From Cyanobacteria bacterium UBA11153 (lineage in GTDB: Bacteria; Cyanobacteriota; Cyanobacteriia; Cyanobacteriales; Coleofasciculaceae), in assembly GCA_003511885.1 (NCBI GenBank), contig DOIX01000290.1:12872-18158 (forward strand): DNA of 5,287 nucleotides, given 5' to 3'. The notes under the pieces were generated by a model. That model did no database searches and had not been told where the DNA came from. It was given only the letters and a program-made list of their open reading frames with translations. Both the position numbers and the translations under genes were made by a program. Shown one piece after another: positions 3,839-5,287 of the stretch (position 1 is the stretch's first letter; every line of letters starts with the position of its first letter).

Positions 3839-5287
3839 ATGGAAAATTCGCTCTGGATTTTAGGTTCGACTCGCACTGGCAAAACCACTCGCCTGGTAAA
3901 CCTGTTTAGTCAATGGGTGGAAGCGGGATTGGGGAAAATATCTGGCAGGCGCAAAAGCGGATATCTAGGAAGACGCGATAGCGAAGCGCTGCTGCGAAGC
4001 GCAGATCGCAATCTAGCTCCTGCTATTTTAGTATTTGCTGCTAATGATGATAATCGCCGGGATTTGACGGATAAACTCACCGCTGCCATTGGTGGAAAGT
4101 ATCCGGTTTTGGGGAAAACACCTTTAGGCTTTTTTCAGGATGAGGTAAGACTATTTTGGCCTTTGTTAATTCAGGAGTTACATCTGGTGGCGCAATTTCC
4201 CCTCTTCTTGCGCCCAGAAACCGAACAAGAGTTAGCGACCCAATTGTGGCACACTGAATTAGATAGTAGTCTATTGCAGTTGCCGGGAGGAAATGAAGCA
4301 GCGAGAGTACGTCGTCTCCTAGATTTATTTCAGTTAGCGGCAGTGAGCGGTACGCCCATTGAAGATATTGCCACTATCCTCGCAGAAGGAATACCTGAAG
4401 ATGAGGTTACCCCAGAAATTTGGGAATCTGTAGGAAAGTTGTTATTAGACTGGCGGAGCTGGTGTTTGGCCCAAGGATTCCTGACTTATGGCATAATTTG
4501 CGAACTGTACTGGCGGGAATTGTTACCCAATCCCCAATATCAGGAATATTTGACACAAAGATATCAAGCCATACTCGCTGATGATGTCGATGATTATCCC
4601 GCGATCGCGCGTGACTTATTTGAAATTCTCTTAGATAACGGTGCAGTAGGCGCTTTTACCTATAATCCGGATGGTCAAATCCGTCTTGGTTTAAATGCCG
4701 ATCCTGATTATCTGGCTCTCTTAGCATCTCGCTGTCAAATAGAAACCTTAAGCGAGCCAGTTACCCCATCCTTAGTTAACGAATTAGGACAAATTGCCGT
4801 AGAACTAATTACCGAACCCATGTTCCTCTCTAGCCTACCCGAAACAGCGCAATCAATTCAAACCACCTCCCGCGCCATGATGTTGCGCCAAACAGGAGAA
4901 ATAATCATTGAAGCCGTCAAATCCCATCAAGTACAACCAGAAGATATTGCCATTATCGCACCCGGTTTAGACGCGATCGCCCGTTACACCCTCAACGAAA
5001 TCCTATCTCAACATGGCATTCCCCTCGAACCCCTCAACGAACAACGCCCCCTCATCGCCTCACCCACAATTCGAGCATTACTCACCCTAATTGCACTAGT
5101 ATATCCAGGATTAGGACGCTTAGTAGATAGAAACGCGATCGCAGAAATGCTCGTCATCCTCAGTCAGGGAGAAGGGGGAGGAGGGAGACAAGAGGGACAA
5201 GGGGGACAAGGGGGACAAGGGGGACAAGGGGGACAAGGAGGACAAGGGGGACAAGGGGGACAAGGAGGACAAGGGGGACAAGGGGGA
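3839..5287 (+). CDS. Diverged UvrD/AddB-like SF1 helicase-like P-loop protein, 3' partial
   Basis: The first 483 residues are present; the frame is open to the window end. A Walker A motif, GSTRTGKT, sits at 9-16. A Walker B/motif II-like strand ILADDVDDYP (245-254) aligns with the VDEyQD box of UvrD-type helicases but has Asp in place of the catalytic Glu. GAFTYNPDGQIRLGLNADP (271-289) resembles motif III (GDpdQsIygFrgA). EDIAIIAPGLDAIARY (about 368-383) followed by HGIPLE resembles motif IV. I infer a DNA-recombination or repair ATPase-like protein related to the AddB/RecB type, probably cytoplasmic, perhaps with weak or no helicase activity. Nuclease or later motifs would lie beyond the window. 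AGAGGA at 3823-3828 is a good Shine-Dalgarno. ATG at 3839 (10 nt spacing) or the in-frame GTG at 3836 could start; a stop at 3818 bars anything longer. Two repeats lie inside the frame: a palindrome at codons 46-57 and a Gln-Gly-Gly array from codon 450. Three HIP1 sites are present. Confidence 0.75.
   Translation, partial: MENSLWILGSTRTGKTTRLVNLFSQWVEAGLGKISGRRKSGYLGRRDSEALLRSADRNLAPAILVFAANDDNRRDLTDKLTAAIGGKYPVLGKTPLGFFQDEVRLFWPLLIQELHLVAQFPLFLRPETEQELATQLWHTELDSSLLQLPGGNEAARVRRLLDLFQLAAVSGTPIEDIATILAEGIPEDEVTPEIWESVGKLLLDWRSWCLAQGFLTYGIICELYWRELLPNPQYQEYLTQRYQAILADDVDDYPAIARDLFEILLDNGAVGAFTYNPDGQIRLGLNADPDYLALLASRCQIETLSEPVTPSLVNELGQIAVELITEPMFLSSLPETAQSIQTTSRAMMLRQTGEIIIEAVKSHQVQPEDIAIIAPGLDAIARYTLNEILSQHGIPLEPLNEQRPLIASPTIRALLTLIALVYPGLGRLVDRNAIAEMLVILSQGEGGGGRQEGQGGQGGQGGQGGQGGQGGQGGQGGQGGQGG
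3975..4009. repeat. HIP1-like palindromic element inside the coding frame
   Basis: A 35-bp element has GCGAT/ATCGC ends, two direct copies of GCGAAGCGC (3981-3989 and 3994-4002) and a GCGCT/AGCGC stem. It is read in frame by the helicase-like gene as a Arg/Ser/Ala/Leu-rich stretch (about residues 46-57), between the P-loop and the next conserved block starting near NLAPAILVFAANDD. It resembles repeats usually found between cyanobacterial genes and keeps the frame open. Confidence 0.7.
5186..5287 (+). repeat. 9-bp tandem repeat coding for Gln-Gly-Gly, runs off window
   Basis: From 5186 to the last base the sequence is about 11 units of GGACAAGGG with few variants (AGACAAGAG first, GGACAAGGA at two places). 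CAA recurs exactly every 9 bases from 5189 to 5279, so Gln occupies residues 451, 454 and so on to 481 with Gly between. Because 9 is a multiple of 3, copy-number change keeps the frame. The array follows a G-rich lead-in at 5167-5185. Its end is not in the window. Confidence 0.95.

Overview
The window looks like part of a cyanobacterial chromosome, probably from a filamentous species. The evidence is a clear pxcA (CemA-family) gene, three GCGATCGC (HIP1) octamers in the right-hand gene (4601-4608, 4973-4980, 5135-5142), HIP1-like palindromic repeats, and heptanucleotide tandem repeats of the STRR type. No complete mobile element, RNA gene or CRISPR array is visible.

Left part (1-1100, + strand). 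After an AT-rich 12-bp inverted repeat and two perfect copies of a 35-bp G+C-rich repeat comes a likely two-gene unit. The first gene encodes a 210-residue exported protein with two copies of a small Cys-containing domain. The second, 38 bp further on, encodes a 69-residue exported peptide with a basic Cys/Pro/Gly-rich tail. Neither has a known function that I can assign.

Middle (1101-1973). This is mostly non-coding. It holds three hairpin-forming repeats of cyanobacterial dispersed types (1125-1155, 1203-1231, 1243-1268), one unrecognised 102-codon ORF on the minus strand that may be a fragment, and about 360 bp with no convincing gene.

Right part (1974-5287). pxcA (minus strand) encodes the plasma-membrane proton extrusion protein. 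It is divergent from a large plus-strand gene that starts at 3839 and runs off the window. That gene encodes a P-loop protein resembling a diverged UvrD/AddB-type superfamily 1 helicase-like protein. The 509 bp between them are full of short repeats: a 7-bp GGACTAG-type array, a 7-bp TCAACTA-type array and inverted repeats. The P-loop gene carries two further repeats inside its reading frame: a 35-bp palindromic element near the N-terminus, and a 9-bp tandem array coding for Gln-Gly-Gly repeats at the window edge.

The main theme is repeat invasion of both intergenic and coding DNA. I see no sign of a coherent new multi-gene system. The most interesting genes are the exported protein/peptide pair and the repeat-bearing helicase-like gene.
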